Source: an uncultured Paracoccaceae bacterium (GTDB lineage: Bacteria > Pseudomonadota > Alphaproteobacteria > Rhodobacterales > Rhodobacteraceae). From it: a stretch of 64,000 nucleotides of DNA. The notes under the pieces were generated by a model, which saw only the letters and a program-made list of their open reading frames with translations, ran no database searches and was not told where the DNA came from. This document shows, piece after piece, positions 16,814-32,497 of this stretch. The DNA lies in assembly GCA_947503935.1 (NCBI GenBank), contig CANNFR010000002.1:434001-498000 (forward strand). Reading direction: 5' to 3'. Within the stretch, counting starts at the first letter, position 1, and each line of letters begins with the position of its first letter. The position numbers and the translations under genes were made by a program.

Positions 16814-18097
16814 TCATTCCCCCGCTATCAGGCCGTGGCGCATCCGCGTGGGCGCCCGGCCTTGCATGACTTTCAGCGCCATCAACGCGGCGCCCAGAAA
16901 CAGCACGGCCTCGATCTCAAAGACCAGACCGAAGGCGGCTGCGTCGTTCATCGCCCCGCGGAACAGATCGACAAGGGCGGCACCGGCCAACCCGCCGAAC
17001 CCGGCTGCAATCGCCTGCGCCGCGCCCCAAAGGCCCATCCGCGTGCCCTCGCGCGCCGCGCGTCCCTCGCCGGCCAGCGCCATCATTGATCCGATGGCGG
17101 CGACCGCGAACATGCCGTTGAAGAACCCCAGCAGAACCACAGCCGGCACCAGCGGCCCACCGGTACGTCCCAGCGCCATGATCAGCAGAAGTGCAGCCGC
17201 CGATCCGATGCAGCCCGCCACGACCCAGGCGCGCAGCGACCCGATGCGTAGCCCCGTGGCCATCACACCCACCAGCACCATGCCAAGAAACACGCCGCCG
17301 TTTTGCGCGCCGGACAGCTTGGTGCTTTCGCCCGGGGTGAAGCCGAAGACGAGGCCGGCATATGGCTCAAGGATCAGCTCCTGCATGAAATAGGCGGTCA
17401 TCGACAGGAAGACGAAGATGGTGAAATTGCGTGCTTTCCGTTCGGCCCAGATCTCGGCCAGGCCCTGCAGGAACGGCATCGCATCAGGCTCGGGCACCGC
17501 ATCGACGCCGCGCTCAACCCCCCAGACGGCCAGCGTGGTCAGCGCCACTGCGCCCAGCGTGACGATCAGCACGATCTTCATCAGAAGGGCCGGTGTGTAG
17601 GGGTCGAGAAAGCTGCCCACCACGCCGGCGGTGATCGCGATGCCCGCGATCATCATCAGCCAGGTGATCGTGGCGGCCGCCGCGCGGCGATGGGGCGCGG
17701 TGGCGGTGGCCAGCAACGCCAGAAGCGAGGTGCCCGAGGCGCCCACGCCCAGCCCGATCAGCGCATAGGCCACAATCGACAGGCCAAGGCCCAGTCCGAA
17801 CGCAGCCCCCATCACCGTCACCGCGTATGAGGCCAGGCTGGCGCCCGCGGCCAGGGCCGCCATGCCGCCGATGATCCAGCGGGTGCGATGGCCGCTCGTG
17901 TCGCTGAGAAAGCCCCAGTTCGGCCGGGTGATCTGGATGCCGTAATGCAGCGCGACCAGGGCGCCGGGTAGAACGGCGGGCAAGGCCAGCTCAACCACCA
18001 TTAGCCGGTTCAGGGTTGAGGTCGTCAGCACGACGATGGCGCCAAGACACATCTGCACAAGGCCAAGCCGGACGATTGAAACCCAGGAAAGTGTCAT
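16814..18097 (-). CDS. PucC/LhaA-related membrane protein (BCD family MFS)
   Basis: The protein has 427 residues and about 12 helices. This length matches the ORF known as orf428 between bchG and bchP in Rhodobacter. Family members are thought to shuttle or shield bacteriochlorophyll for light-harvesting assembly; the precise job of this one is unclear. An upstream in-frame extension to 18271 lies inside bchG in another frame and is rejected. The ATG at 18097 overlaps the bchG stop by four bases and begins a hydrophobic segment (MTLSWVSIVRLG). Confidence 0.92.
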   Translation of the reverse strand: MTLSWVSIVRLGLVQMCLGAIVVLTTSTLNRLMVVELALPAVLPGALVALHYGIQITRPNWGFLSDTSGHRTRWIIGGMAALAAGASLASYAVTVMGAAFGLGLGLSIVAYALIGLGVGASGTSLLALLATATAPHRRAAAATITWLMMIAGIAITAGVVGSFLDPYTPALLMKIVLIVTLGAVALTTLAVWGVERGVDAVPEPDAMPFLQGLAEIWAERKARNFTIFVFLSMTAYFMQELILEPYAGLVFGFTPGESTKLSGAQNGGVFLGMVLVGVMATGLRIGSLRAWVVAGCIGSAAALLLIMALGRTGGPLVPAVVLLGFFNGMFAVAAIGSMMALAGEGRAAREGTRMGLWGAAQAIAAGFGGLAGAALVDLFRGAMNDAAAFGLVFEIEAVLFLGAALMALKVMQGRAPTRMRHGLIAGE

Positions 18098-18996
18098 GTC
18101 ATCCCCCGTAATGCGAAGGCCGCGATCATCATGCCGGTGACGTAAAGGCCGACGCCCGTTGCGTTGTACCAGGGCGCCTTGCCCTTGGGGTCGCGCATCA
18201 GAACCCGCATTGCGGCCCCTTGGGCGGCCAGTGATGCGGCGATGGCCAATGCGAAGATCGGGCGGTCCCACATCACCAGCAAAACGATCACCGCCACCTG
18301 CGGCAGCGCCATGATCCAGCAGGCCAGCCGCGCGGCGCGCTCAGGCCCCAGTGTGACGGGGAGGGAGTTGACGCCCGTCTGCCGGTCCCCCTCCAACGCC
18401 TTGAAATCGTTGAGTGTCATGATGCCATGGGCGCCGATCCCATAGAGCACGGCGATGATCACAACCTCGGCCCGCGGCGCGCCTGCGGCCAGAACGGCGG
18501 CACCGGTGAACCAGGGCAGCGATTCGTAGGACAGGCCCACCAGGCCCGGCCCCCACCAGCCCGATCGTTTCAGCCGCACCGGCTCGGCCGAATAGGCCCA
18601 GGCGGCGGCCACGCCCAGAACGGTTGCCCCGAAGCCCCAGGGGCCCAGGGCCGATCCAACCGCTAATGACAGGACCGACATGATCAGCGCGACATAGAGG
18701 CCCCAGCGTCCCGGCACCCGGCCCGACGGAATGGGGCGGCCCGGCTCGTTGATCGCGTCGACGTGGCGGTCGCACCAATCATTGGCGGCCTGGCTCATCC
18801 CGCAGACAATGGGACCGGCCAGCAAAATGCCCAGGATCACCCAGGGCCATTGCCCGACAGGCGAAACCCCCGAGGACACCGCGCCGCACAGATAGGCCCA
18901 CATCGGGGGGAACCAGGTGATCGGCTTGATCAGCTCAAGCAGCGCCGACGGCTCGGGCAGCTTTCTGTCTAAGTGTAAGTTTTCCGTGACACTCAT
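18094..18996 (-). CDS. bchG: Bacteriochlorophyll synthase (geranylgeranyl transferase)
   Basis: This 300-residue UbiA-family membrane prenyltransferase attaches geranylgeranyl or phytyl diphosphate to bacteriochlorophyllide a. The prenyl-diphosphate motif is NDWCDRHVDAINEP, and the second Asp-rich site lies around LNDFKALEGDRQ. About eight helices are predicted. The ATG at 18996 (MSVTENLHL) is favoured over a start 12 codons earlier because related BchG proteins begin MSV and because PEPSALLELIKPITWFPPMW follows at the family position. A PpsR-type site covers codons 2-8, and two rare TTA leucine codons occur there. Confidence 0.96.
   Translation of the reverse strand: MSVTENLHLDRKLPEPSALLELIKPITWFPPMWAYLCGAVSSGVSPVGQWPWVILGILLAGPIVCGMSQAANDWCDRHVDAINEPGRPIPSGRVPGRWGLYVALIMSVLSLAVGSALGPWGFGATVLGVAAAWAYSAEPVRLKRSGWWGPGLVGLSYESLPWFTGAAVLAAGAPRAEVVIIAVLYGIGAHGIMTLNDFKALEGDRQTGVNSLPVTLGPERAARLACWIMALPQVAVIVLLVMWDRPIFALAIAASLAAQGAAMRVLMRDPKGKAPWYNATGVGLYVTGMMIAAFALRGMT
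18974..18991. promoter_or_regulatory. PpsR/CrtJ-type site within the 5' end of bchG
   Basis: This is an exact TGT-N12-ACA palindrome, lying within the first codons of bchG. It pairs with the site at 19073, 99 bases away centre to centre, close to the spacing used for cooperative or looped PpsR binding. Confidence 0.65.
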
Positions 18997-19072
18997 GGTG
19001 TCTACAGAATAGCACAAGTCGGCCGCTGGCAACTATGATTTTATGAGGTTTGGCGTCTGACGAGCAGAAAAG

Positions 19073-19090
19073 TGTCAATTTCACTAGACA
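19073..19090. promoter_or_regulatory. PpsR/CrtJ-type site between ppsR and bchG
   Basis: An exact TGT-N12-ACA site (TGTCAATTTCACTAGACA) lies in the 103-base gap after the ppsR stop and 77 bases upstream of bchG. It suggests a separate promoter for bchG-orf-bchP-idi that is repressed by PpsR in air. Confidence 0.8.
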
Positions 19091-19099
19091 GCAGGGCGG

Positions 19100-20521
19100 T
19101 TAGCTGTCGCCGTCTTTCCCGACAAGCCCGAATTTGCGCAGTTTGACATAGAGGCTCTGCCGCGACAGGCCCAGCATCTCAGCCGCCGCGACCCGGTTGT
19201 TGCGGGTCAGATCAATGGCGGTCTCGATGCACATCTTTTCCACCACATCCGTGGTCTCCGCCACGATATCCTTCAGGCTGGCAGACCCCACCAACTCCAT
19301 CACGCTTTTCACCGCGTCGTCCGAGACAGGTGCGCCCGACATGCGCACGGCTTCGGCGCGGCTGGCATCGCGAATCACGAAAACATAGGCGGGATGGAGG
19401 GCGTCTTTCAGGTAGGTTGCCGACAACTCAACCAGGGTCTGGCCGCCAAACTCGCCGATCAGGTTGGTCGCGTAGACGCGCATACGCCCGGTGCGGGCGG
19501 TATTTTCCAGAAGCACCTTCAGGTCGACCGACCCGCGCGCCAGATATTCCCCCAGGCTCTTGCCCTTGACCACCGTGATATGCGCGGCGTCGACAAGGTT
19601 CAGAAAGCTCTCATTGGCGGCGCGGATGGTGCCGTCGGCATCAGTGAAGAGGATCGCGTCGACGCCTTCCTGATAAAGCGCCGACAGGCTGTCGGTCAGT
19701 TCATCGGCAACCATCTCGGCTTCTTCGGAGGGATCGATCCGGCACAGCAATATCCGCTCGCCGCCCGCGCGGAACACCTTTGGCGTCAGGCGCAGCTTGC
19801 GGCCCGACCGGCGGGCCTGCAATTCAAGGCGCTCGCCCGCATTGCTCAGTGCGCTGGCCGACAGGTTTTCCAGGAACTCGCCGCGTCTGCGCCCCTCGAA
19901 TTCCTGCGCAAAAGCCGATCCGACCAGATCGGCGCGCGCGCCGCCAAGCAAAACGGCAGCCGGCCCGTTCAGGTCGATGATCCGGCCGCTTTGCATGCTG
20001 ACGAACGCCATCGCATCGCGGCCTGCATCCATCAAAACCCGATAGCGCGTATCGAATTCCTTCTGCGCTTCGTAATCCCGCTCAATCGCCATCTGCGCCT
20101 TGACCAGCTGCTGCTGTGCCTCGGCGATGGGCCGCAGATCGCGCCCCATCATCAAAACCGTCCCGTCGCTGCTGATCTTCTGCATGGAATACCGAACGGG
20201 CAGCTCCCAATCGCCACTTTTGTCGCTGTGGTTCAGTTCAATCGGGTTGGATTTCGCCTTGCCGGCCGCGATGGCGCTGAGGCGCATATCGAGCTTGGGG
20301 ACGCTTTCGCGCGTCAGGAACTCGCGCAAATCGCGGCCCTCCCAGCGATTTACGTCATCCAGCCCGCGGCTATGGGGGTTGATCAGAACAGACAGAACGG
20401 TGCCTTCAGCCGATACGACCAGTGTAAGGTCCGAGGCCGAAGCAATGATGTCGCCCAGCATGTCGGGCGCGATAAGCGGGATTGCCCCGCTGGACCAATG
20501 CTTTGTGCCACGTGATGTCAC
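19100..20521 (-). CDS. ppsR: PpsR/CrtJ transcriptional repressor of photosynthesis genes
   Basis: This 473-residue repressor binds TGT-N12-ACA sites under oxygen. It has an N-terminal PAS-like domain (about 20-130), a glutamine-rich helix (QQQLVKAQ), two PAS domains (about 155-265 and 280-385) and a Fis-type helix-turn-helix at the end (NRVAAAEMLGLSRQSLYVKL). C260 and C431 match the two redox-active cysteines described in Rhodobacter. The start is a GTG with GGGAG about nine bases upstream. It lies between ppaA and bchG, as in Rhodobacter sphaeroides. Confidence 0.97.
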   Translation of the reverse strand: MTSRGTKHWSSGAIPLIAPDMLGDIIASASDLTLVVSAEGTVLSVLINPHSRGLDDVNRWEGRDLREFLTRESVPKLDMRLSAIAAGKAKSNPIELNHSDKSGDWELPVRYSMQKISSDGTVLMMGRDLRPIAEAQQQLVKAQMAIERDYEAQKEFDTRYRVLMDAGRDAMAFVSMQSGRIIDLNGPAAVLLGGARADLVGSAFAQEFEGRRRGEFLENLSASALSNAGERLELQARRSGRKLRLTPKVFRAGGERILLCRIDPSEEAEMVADELTDSLSALYQEGVDAILFTDADGTIRAANESFLNLVDAAHITVVKGKSLGEYLARGSVDLKVLLENTARTGRMRVYATNLIGEFGGQTLVELSATYLKDALHPAYVFVIRDASRAEAVRMSGAPVSDDAVKSVMELVGSASLKDIVAETTDVVEKMCIETAIDLTRNNRVAAAEMLGLSRQSLYVKLRKFGLVGKDGDS

Positions 20522-20568
20522 GGGGCCATGCTCCCGCTATCTTTTCGTCTAATCATCTGTCTTTCGGC

Positions 20569-21420
20569 TTAACCGTAAGCCCTGCTCTGGTTTCGCGGCG
20601 CCCATTCACACAAGTCGAGAACCCGGCCGGGATCTGACGTTGCGTGATCGACACCACTTAACATTTCCGCTTCCGGCTCAACCTCCAGCAAAGTACCGCC
20701 CAGAATAATCGGTGGGCAGCGGAGAACCGTGCGTCTGATGTTCTTTACTAGATTTTGGACCTTTTCAAGGCATTCCGCACTAGATGCCGATATCATGATC
20801 GCGTCGAAACGGCCGTTGCGCAGGACGCCAATCAGATCAGCGCGTGATTGACCCAGCGAAATCCGGACCGAGCACCCCTTCCGGCGCAATTGCGCGGCGG
20901 CCACCATGGCGCCCAGCGTGTGATGACAATCAGACATGACGATCAGCAACAGATCCGGAGCATCGAGGCCCGGCGCCACCGCATCGGGCCATTCAGGCGC
21001 AAGCTCGTGCAGCATGGCCTGAAGGCGCGCCGTTCCGATTGAAACATCGGCAAAGCTCAGTTCGTCCTCGCACCAAGCCTCGCCCAGCTTGCGCGCGGCC
21101 TCGGGAATATAGTGATCGATGATGTCAGGCCAGCCGATGCCGGCCCGCTGCATTTCGGCCATGACCGCCTGGCGCCTTCTGCCGTCAGCCTCAAGAACCG
21201 CGTCGCGCAGTTTTCGTGCTAGGCGGGGCTGAAATTCAGGTGCGGGTCGCTCTGCGCCAGGCGGAACGATCGAAAAACCGCCCCCTCGCAGGACATCCGA
21301 TCTGTCGGAGTCGGAGGTGTCAGTTGTCAGACTGGCCTTGCGCGTTCCATCAGACAATGCCCTGATCCTTCTGGCTGGGCGCCAGTGCCGCAGGGTTTGA
21401 TCTTGCGTAGCTGGGGCCAC
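20569..21420 (-). CDS. ppaA: PpaA/AerR antirepressor (B12-binding-like)
   Basis: The protein has 283 residues. A cobalamin-binding-type domain fills about residues 150-270; the motif SDCHHTLGAMVAAAQLRRKG contains the histidines where AerR of Rhodobacter capsulatus holds B12. It counteracts PpsR/CrtJ in response to light. The first 65 residues are low-complexity and polar. The start is a GTG at 21420; an internal start cannot be excluded. A PpsR site lies 40 bases upstream, so the antirepressor is probably itself under PpsR control. Confidence 0.93.
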   Translation of the reverse strand: MAPATQDQTLRHWRPARRIRALSDGTRKASLTTDTSDSDRSDVLRGGGFSIVPPGAERPAPEFQPRLARKLRDAVLEADGRRRQAVMAEMQRAGIGWPDIIDHYIPEAARKLGEAWCEDELSFADVSIGTARLQAMLHELAPEWPDAVAPGLDAPDLLLIVMSDCHHTLGAMVAAAQLRRKGCSVRISLGQSRADLIGVLRNGRFDAIMISASSAECLEKVQNLVKNIRRTVLRCPPIILGGTLLEVEPEAEMLSGVDHATSDPGRVLDLCEWAPRNQSRAYG

Positions 21421-21459
21421 TGGCAGACCCTGCTTCTACCTTGTCACGTTCCGAATAAA

Positions 21460-21477
21460 TGTCAAATCCAATTGACA
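21460..21477. promoter_or_regulatory. PpsR/CrtJ-type site near ppaA
   Basis: An exact TGT-N12-ACA site (TGTCAAATCCAATTGACA) in the 258-base divergent region between ppaA and bchF, close to the ppaA start. With the site at 21605 it gives a pair 145 bases apart. Confidence 0.8.
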
Positions 21478-21604
21478 CTCTGCTTCTGGGTCGCCGGATT
21501 TCGGACAAACGCATCGGCGAGAAACCCCATTATCCTGCGGTGTGACATGTTTCCCGCGACTCACATGCGGGCTTCTTTCCCGCTCGATGTGTAAACTAAC
21601 AATG

Positions 21605-21622
21605 TGTAAATTTCAATTGACA
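21605..21622. promoter_or_regulatory. PpsR/CrtJ-type site upstream of bchF
   Basis: An exact TGT-N12-ACA site (TGTAAATTTCAATTGACA) 57 bases before the bchF start. It probably represses the long bchF-to-hemA transcription unit. The flanking TGTGTAAACTAACA at 21588-21601 looks like a degenerate extra half-site. Confidence 0.8.
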
Positions 21623-21678
21623 CTTTTGGCGGGGCGGCGATATCGTTCCTGTAATTGGACTGCAGCAGGGAGTCGGCA

Positions 21679-23450
<1,772 letters not shown>

Positions 23451-23466
23451 CCGGCTCCGGCTTCAT

Positions 23467-23511
23467 TCTGTCAAAAATACCTCAGGGGTCCGGGGACAGC
23501 GTCCCCGGCGG
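23467..23511 (-). repeat. Repeat-like element with hairpin between bchN and bchB
   Basis: This 67-base gap holds a perfect 8-bp hairpin (23490-23497 with 23501-23508). Read on the minus strand, it continues with GGACCCC and an A/T-rich tail. The same order of hairpin, GGACCCC and tail occurs at 35059-35118 on the plus strand, so both belong to one family. Its position inside an operon suggests mRNA processing or stabilisation rather than termination. Confidence 0.65.
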
Positions 23512-23517
23512 CCGGCC

Positions 23518-25096
23518 ATGAAGCTGACCGTCTGGACATATGAGGGCCCGCCCCATGTCGGCGCCATGCGTGTCGCCACGGGCATGAAGGGGCTGCATTA
23601 CGTCCTCCACGCCCCCCAGGGCGACACCTATGCCGACCTCCTCTTCACGATGATCGAACGCCGCGGCCACCGCCCGCCGGTCACCTACACCACCTTCCAG
23701 GCCCGTGACCTCGGCGCCGATACGGCGAACCTCTTCAAGCAGGCCTGCCAGGACGCCTATGACCGCTTCAAGCCCGAGGCGCTGATCGTCGGCGCCTCCT
23801 GCACGGCCGAGCTCATCCAGGACGATCCCGGCGGGCTGGCCGAGACGATGGACCTGCCCGTTCCGGTCATCGCCCTGGAACTGCCCAGCTACCAGCGCAA
23901 GGAAAACTTCGGCACCGACGAGACCTTCTTCCAGATCGTCCGCGCGCTTGCTCGCCCGATGGAGCGCACGGCTGAGATCACCGCAAACCTGATCGGCCCC
24001 ACCGGCCTCGGCTTCCGCCACCGCGACGATATCGAAGAGGTGACGGCGCTGCTGCATGAGATGGGTATCGGCGTGAACCTCGTGGCCCCGATGGGCGCGG
24101 CGCCGTCCGATATCGCCCGCATGGGGGCTGCGCATTTCAACGTGCTGATGTACCCCGAACATGCCGAGGCGGCAGCCCGCTGGGCAGAGCGCGAACTCGG
24201 CCAACCGTTCACGAAGACCATACCGATCGGCGTTCGCGCCACCGAGAATTTCCTGGCCGAAGTCGCTGAGATCACCGGTTTGCCAGTACGCGCTGACCGG
24301 TCACGTCTGCGCCTACCCTGGTGGACGCAGTCGGTCGATTCGACCTACCTCACGGGCAAGCGCGTGTTCCTCTTCGGCGACGCAACCCATGTGAAAGCCG
24401 CAGCCCATGTGGCGCGGGATGAGATGGGGTTCGAAGTGGTGGGCCTCGGCTGCTACAACCGCGAATTCGCCCGCCCGATCCGTGCCTTGGCCAAGGAGTT
24501 CGGGCTTGAGGCGCTGATCACCGACGATTACCTCGAGGTCGAGCAGGCCATCGAGGCCGCGAGCCCAGAGATGATCCTCGGCACCCAGATGGAGCGCCAT
24601 ATCGGCAAGCGCCTCGGCATCCCCTGCGCGGTGATCTCGGCCCCGGTCCATGTGCAGGACTTCCCCGCCCGATATTCCCCGCAGATGGGGTGGGAGGGCG
24701 CCAACGTCCTTTTCGACACCTGGATCCATCCCCTGGTGATGGGGCTTGAGGAACATCTCCTGCACATGTTCCGAGACGATTTCGAGTTCCACGACGAGGC
24801 CGGCCCCTCGCACCATGGCGGCCATGCGCCGGTGGCGGCGAAGGCCGCCGCGGCCGAGGGGGGCTCGATGCCCCCTGAGGGCGCGCCTGTTCAACGGTCG
24901 GATGCCTCCGGCGGGGATATTTCTGAACGGGAAAGAACGGGCATTGAGGTTGTCTGGCTGCCCGCCGCCGAGGACGAGCTAAAGAAGATCCCCTTCTTCG
25001 TGCGCGGCAAGGCGCGCCGCAACACCGAGAAATTCGCGGCCGAGAAGGGCGTGGCCGAGATCAGTGTTGAGACGCTCTACGAAGCGAAGGCCCATT

Positions 25097-25107
<11 letters not shown>
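23518..25107 (+). CDS. bchB: Dark protochlorophyllide reductase subunit B
   Basis: This 529-residue catalytic partner of BchN reduces the D ring of protochlorophyllide without light. The nitrogenase-like domain (about 1-440) includes [15 protein letters not shown] with a cluster-proximal cysteine region. The C-terminal PCP_red-type domain begins near residue 478 ([20 protein letters not shown]) and is joined by a linker. The linker, about residues 447-472, is encoded by a repeat-like element (separate entry). No good Shine-Dalgarno precedes the ATG. The 3' end overlaps bchH by 11 bases. Confidence 0.97.
24857..24935 (+). repeat. Repeat-like element read in frame inside bchB
   Basis: A near-perfect hairpin (AGGGGGGC with GCCCCCT, 24857-24876) is followed, 40 bases on, by GATATTTCTGAACGGGAAAG (24916-24935). 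That tail matches 16 of 20 bases of the tail at 35097-35116. The element codes for the linker between the two domains of BchB without breaking the frame. Confidence 0.6.
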
Positions 25108-29560
<4,453 letters not shown>

Positions 29561-29561
<1 letters not shown>

Positions 29562-30241
29562 TGAGTTATGAGGTCACAAAGGCAAGGTTAGAGACGTATT
29601 TCGACCGCACCGCGTCGAAAACCTGGGAGCGGCTGACCTCGGACGCGCCGGTCTCGCGTATCCGTCAGACGGTGCGCGAGGGGCGCGATACTATGCGCGC
29701 GGCGATTTTGGCGCGGCTGCCGGAGGATTTGCACGGCGCCCGGGTGCTGGATGCGGGCTGTGGTGCGGGACCGATGACCGAAGAGTTGGCGCTCCGTGGG
29801 GCTGAGGTGGTCGCCGTGGATATCTCGCCCTCGCTTCTTGACGTGGCGCGGCGGCGGATACCGGAACATCTGCACGGCCAGATCACCTTTCACGCGGGCG
29901 ACATGCTGGACGAGGCGCATGGGTCTTTCGACCATGTCGTCGCGATGGACAGTCTGATCCATTATGCCGCGCCCGATATCGGCGCGGCGCTGGCGCGACT
30001 CGGCCAACGGTGCACGTCGACCATTCTGTTCACCATCGCGCCCAGCACGCCGTTTCTGATGGCGTTTTGGGGTGTCGGGCAGATCTTTCCCCGGTCGGAC
30101 CGGTCGCCTGCGATCATCCCGCATTCCGATGCCGCGATCCGGCGGGCTGTCTCGCGCGCCGGGATGGCGGGCGACCTGACCCGCGTTCAGCGGGTGTCGC
30201 GTGGGTTCTACATCAGCCAGGCGATGGAGCTTCGCCCATGA
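29561..30241 (+). CDS. bchM: Mg-protoporphyrin IX methyltransferase
   Basis: This 226-residue class I SAM methyltransferase methylates the 13-propionate of Mg-protoporphyrin IX. The SAM-binding loop VLDAGCGAGPMTEELALRGA lies near residue 63. It shares bases with the bchL stop and with the lhaA start (ATGA), a sign of coupled translation. It supplies the substrate of AcsF, encoded 3.7 kb downstream. Confidence 0.97.
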
Positions 30242-31674
30242 GCCAGCGCAGCCCCCTGATGCACCTGACGACGCGGTTTCTGCCTTTCGCAGACGCCGCC
30301 TCGGAGGGTCTGCCGGTGGGGCAATTGCTGCGGCTGTCGCTGTTCCAGGTGTCGGTCGGCATGGCCACGGTGATGCTTCTGGGCACGCTGAACCGGGTGA
30401 TGATTGTTGAGCTTTCGGTGCCCGCGATGATCGTGGCGGCGATGATCGCCTTGCCCGTTCTGGCCGCACCGTTCCGCGCGCTTCTGGGGCATAAGTCCGA
30501 CAATTACCGCTCGGCCATCGGGTGGAAGCGGGTGCCTTACCTTTGGTTCGGGACGCTGTGGCAGATGGGCGGGCTGGCGATCATGCCGTCCTGCCTGCTG
30601 GTCTTGGGCGGCAATGCCACCTACCAGATCCCCTTCGCGGGCGAGGTGTTGGCGGCGCTGGCGTTCCTGATGACCGGCATCGGCATGCATATGACCCAGA
30701 CGGCCGGCCTGGCGCTGGCCTCGGACCGCGCGACGGACGAGACGCGACCACGGGTGGTGGCCCTGCTTTATGTGATGTTCCTGATCGGCATGGCGGTGTC
30801 GGCCATCGTGATCGGCACGCTATTGCGCGATTTCGACGGCATCCGGCTGATCCAGGTGGTGCAGGGCACCGCCGTGGTCACGGTGATCCTGAACCTCACC
30901 GCCCTTTGGAAGCAGGAGAAGGTGCGCCCGATGTCGCGCGAGGAACGCGCAGCACCTGTGCCGCATCTGCGCGATGCCTGGGCCGATCTGGCGGCTGGCG
31001 GGCAGGCGGGGCGGCTTCTCGCGGTGGTGTTTCTGGGAACGATGGCTTTCAACATGCAGGACGTGCTGCTTGAGCCCTATGGCGGCGAGGTTCTGGGCCT
31101 GTCGGTCTCTGCCACGACGCTGCTGACGGCGGTCTGGGCCCTTGGCGCCTTGGTCGCGTTCGGGCTGGCGGCAAAGTGGCTGGCGGGGGGCATGAACCCA
31201 TACCGGATGGGCGCGCGCGGGATCCTCTTTGGGCTTGCGGCCTTCTCGGCGGTGATCTTTTCGGCGCCGCTGAATTCGGCCGTCGTCTTCTTCGCGGGCG
31301 CCACGCTGATCGGGTTTGGCGGGGGGCTTTTCGCCGTCTCCACCCTGACGGCGGCGATGACGATGCCGGCCGAGGGGCTGGCGGGGCGCGGCCTGGCGCT
31401 GGGCGCCTGGGGTGCGGCACAAGCCACCGCCGCCGGGGTCGCCACGCTGATCGGGGGTACCTTGCGCGACGTGGTCAATGCCGCGGCAGAGGCGGGCGCC
31501 CTTGGCGCCGCGATGCAGGCCCCGTCAATCGGATATTCGGTCGTCTACCACCTGGAGATCGGCCTTCTTTTCGCAACGCTCATCGCGCTGGCACCACTTG
31601 TGCGGCACCGGCGCATTCCACCCACTCACGACAGGGAGGCGGCCGGACTCGGGCTGGCCGACTTCCCGACCTAA
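30238..31674 (+). CDS. lhaA: Light-harvesting 1 assembly protein LhaA (BCD family MFS)
   Basis: This 478-residue PucC-family protein has about 12 helices and helps insert LH1 with its bacteriochlorophyll. The ATG at 30238 overlaps the bchM stop; the longer open frame upstream is inside bchM in another frame. The LLGTLNRVMIVELSVPAMIV region is typical. Its place between bchM and puhA is conserved in purple bacteria. Confidence 0.95.
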   Translation: MSQRSPLMHLTTRFLPFADAASEGLPVGQLLRLSLFQVSVGMATVMLLGTLNRVMIVELSVPAMIVAAMIALPVLAAPFRALLGHKSDNYRSAIGWKRVPYLWFGTLWQMGGLAIMPSCLLVLGGNATYQIPFAGEVLAALAFLMTGIGMHMTQTAGLALASDRATDETRPRVVALLYVMFLIGMAVSAIVIGTLLRDFDGIRLIQVVQGTAVVTVILNLTALWKQEKVRPMSREERAAPVPHLRDAWADLAAGGQAGRLLAVVFLGTMAFNMQDVLLEPYGGEVLGLSVSATTLLTAVWALGALVAFGLAAKWLAGGMNPYRMGARGILFGLAAFSAVIFSAPLNSAVVFFAGATLIGFGGGLFAVSTLTAAMTMPAEGLAGRGLALGAWGAAQATAAGVATLIGGTLRDVVNAAAEAGALGAAMQAPSIGYSVVYHLEIGLLFATLIALAPLVRHRRIPPTHDREAAGLGLADFPT

Positions 31675-31698
31675 CCGCCGGTAAGAGGAGATATCTCA

Positions 31699-32469
31699 AT
31701 GACTGAACCGTTCTTTGGCACTTTCGATCTGGCCAGCCTGTCGATCTGGCTGTTCTGGGTCTTCTTCGCCCTCTTGATCTATTACCTGCAGACCGAAAAC
31801 ATGCGCGAGGGCTATCCGCTTGAGGATGATGACGGCCTGGCCGCGGCCAACCAGGGGCCGTTTCCGGTGCCCAAGCCCAAGACCTTCACGCTGCCCCATG
31901 GCCGGGGCGAGGTGACCGTACCGGGCCCCGACCGCCAGGCGCGCAGCGATCTGGCGCTGGAGAAGACGGCGGCGGGCAACGGCTTTCCCTTCGTGCCCAC
32001 CGGCAACCCGCTGGTCGATGGTGTGGGCCCGGCCAGCTGGGCCAACCGCCGCGACGTGCCCGAGCTTGACGGCAAGGGCCACCCCAAGATCGTGCCGATG
32101 GCCGCGCATGAGGGCTTTCACGTCTCGGCCGGGCGCGACCCGCGCGGTCTGCCTGTGCAGGCGGGCGACGATGCGATTGTCGGCGTGATCACCGACATGT
32201 GGATTGATGAGCCCGAGCAGCTGGTGCGGTTTCTGGAAATGGAACTGGACGCCGAGCATGGCGGCGGCACACGACTGGTGCCGATCCAGTTGACCAAGAT
32301 CAAATCGGACCGGGTGAAAATCAGGTCAATCTTCGGCCATCACTTCGCCGATGTGCCGCAAATCAAGACCCCCGGGCAGGTGACGATGCTCGAAGAGGAA
32401 AAGATCGCCGCCTACTACGCGGGCGGCAAGCTTTATGCCTCGGCTGAACGGCTAGAGCCGCAGCTCTGA
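31699..32469 (+). CDS. puhA: Photosynthetic reaction centre H subunit
   Basis: The 256-residue H subunit has a single N-terminal membrane helix (about residues 12-30, [20 protein letters not shown]), then a cytoplasmic PRC-barrel domain with the [20 protein letters not shown] region. It caps the L/M core and shapes proton entry to QB. L and M (puf genes) are not in this window. AAGAGGAG precedes the ATG. Confidence 0.98.
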   Translation: MTEPFFGTFDLASLSIWLFWVFFALLIYYLQTENMREGYPLEDDDGLAAANQGPFPVPKPKTFTLPHGRGEVTVPGPDRQARSDLALEKTAAGNGFPFVPTGNPLVDGVGPASWANRRDVPELDGKGHPKIVPMAAHEGFHVSAGRDPRGLPVQAGDDAIVGVITDMWIDEPEQLVRFLEMELDAEHGGGTRLVPIQLTKIKSDRVKIRSIFGHHFADVPQIKTPGQVTMLEEEKIAAYYAGGKLYASAERLEPQL

Positions 32470-32497
32470 CAAGACGGGAACCGAAAGGAGGGGGCCG

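Noticed and set aside
18098-18271. N-terminal extension of the pucC-like gene
   Set aside because: It lies inside bchG in another frame and is Arg-rich; the ATG at 18097 overlaps the bchG stop as in a coupled operon.
21588-21601. TGTGTAAACTAACA as a further PpsR site
   Set aside because: The spacing between TGT and ACA is eight, not twelve; it may be only a half-site.
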